From a virus, in IMG/VR virus record IMGVR_UViG_3300032046_002904, positions 1 through 28,987 of that record: a stretch of DNA of 28,987 bases. The stretch is one strand, 5' to 3'. Of the stretch, positions 28,739-28,987 are shown one piece after another (position 1 is the stretch's first letter; each line of letters opens with the position of its first letter). Below the pieces are notes generated by a model. The model was given only the letters and a program-made list of their open reading frames with translations, was not told the DNA's origin and searched no databases. The position numbers were made by a program, and so were the translations under genes.

Positions 28739-28987
28739 TGTTCTTTCTCCGGTACTTCTATATCCACCTCAAACCCAGCCTTCTTCAGCATCTTCCTTGC
28801 TTCAGGCTCTGTGATGAGGTTAGTTTCTTTGAGTTTGATAATATCTTCTATTGAGATCTCCTTCTCGATGGGTACTCCATAGTTTAGTCTGATGTTGGCC
28901 TTAGCAGGGTCGAAGTCATGTTTCTTGAGGTATAACCTCCAGTACTTCTCGACCTGTCTCTTGATTATTCTCTGTACTGATGCTATT
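28528..28987. repeat. Right copy of terminal redundancy
   Basis: Direct repeat of bases 1-460 with nine substitutions. Described at the left copy. Here the two-TM protein gene is continuous with the connector gene, so this side gives the intact order across the joint. Confidence 0.9.
28735..28987 (-). CDS. Portal protein, 3' end, right copy
   Basis: The C-terminal 83 codons of the portal gene, whose start lies past the right edge of the window. Ends in V-P-E-K-E-Q rather than V-P-E-T-E-Q of the left copy. It is the same gene on a circular map. The tail includes I-E-D-I-I-K-L-K-E and the lysine-rich K-M-L-K-K-A-G-F. Confidence 0.8.
   Translation of the reverse strand, partial: IASVQRIIKRQVEKYWRLYLKKHDFDPAKANIRLNYGVPIEKEISIEDIIKLKETNLITEPEARKMLKKAGFEVDIEVPEKEQ

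Overview
The window reads as an almost complete genome, about 28.5 kb, of a tailed double-stranded DNA virus. Bases 1-460 recur at 28528-28987 with nine mismatches, so the contig closes into a circle or is circularly permuted with strain variation at the joint. Large terminase, portal, HK97-fold capsid, prohead protease with scaffold, head-tail connector and tail genes define a Caudoviricetes-type virus. Several traits suggest an archaeal host: three DUF2341/lectin proteins, 20-residue E-L-F-G-L-x-D-S repeats, a Spo11/topoisomerase VI A-like protein, a Cas4-like nuclease, a split LigD-like phosphoesterase/ligase pair and an AT-rich TATA-like element. The host cannot be named from sequence alone, and a bacterial host is not excluded. 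Shine-Dalgarno sequences are strong (AGGAGG, GGTGA), and TTG and GTG starts are common.

Layout. The minus strand carries one long late operon. It starts at the portal (1395), runs down to 208, passes through the circular joint to 28738, and continues to about 8324. Its order is portal, two-TM protein, connector, small surface-type protein, tail terminator, DUF2341/tail-tube fusion, gp10-like protein, 95-aa tape-measure-like protein, DUF2341/beta-propeller adhesin, 943-aa tail hub, 110-aa protein, ATP ligase, HNH protein, double phosphoesterase protein, Ig-like protein, second DUF2341 adhesin, protease/scaffold, major capsid, Cas4-like nuclease, terminase, zinc-ribbon protein. Genes abut or overlap (ATGA, TAATG), which suggests translational coupling.

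The plus strand carries two early-type clusters of small genes. Cluster 1 (1784-4885) has zinc-ribbon proteins, an FkbM-like methyltransferase, a minimal HExxH protein and unknowns. Cluster 2 (6076-8267) starts behind a TATA-like element with a ribbon-helix-helix protein, followed by micro zinc-ribbon ORFs, the Topo VI A-like protein and more zinc-ribbon ORFs. Between them, 4886-6060 is a mostly non-coding control region. It has several palindromes, a truncated ParB-like ORF on the minus strand and a decayed 57-bp repeat with GC-rich palindromic cores, and is a candidate origin or partition/regulatory locus.

The most unusual content is the repair-like cassette inside the virion gene operon (14875-19395). 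One protein carries two LigD-type 3'-phosphoesterase domains. An HNH protein follows, then an ATP-dependent ligase fused to a pol-beta-type nucleotidyltransferase-like domain. No Ku, polymerase, integrase or recognisable lysis enzyme is visible.
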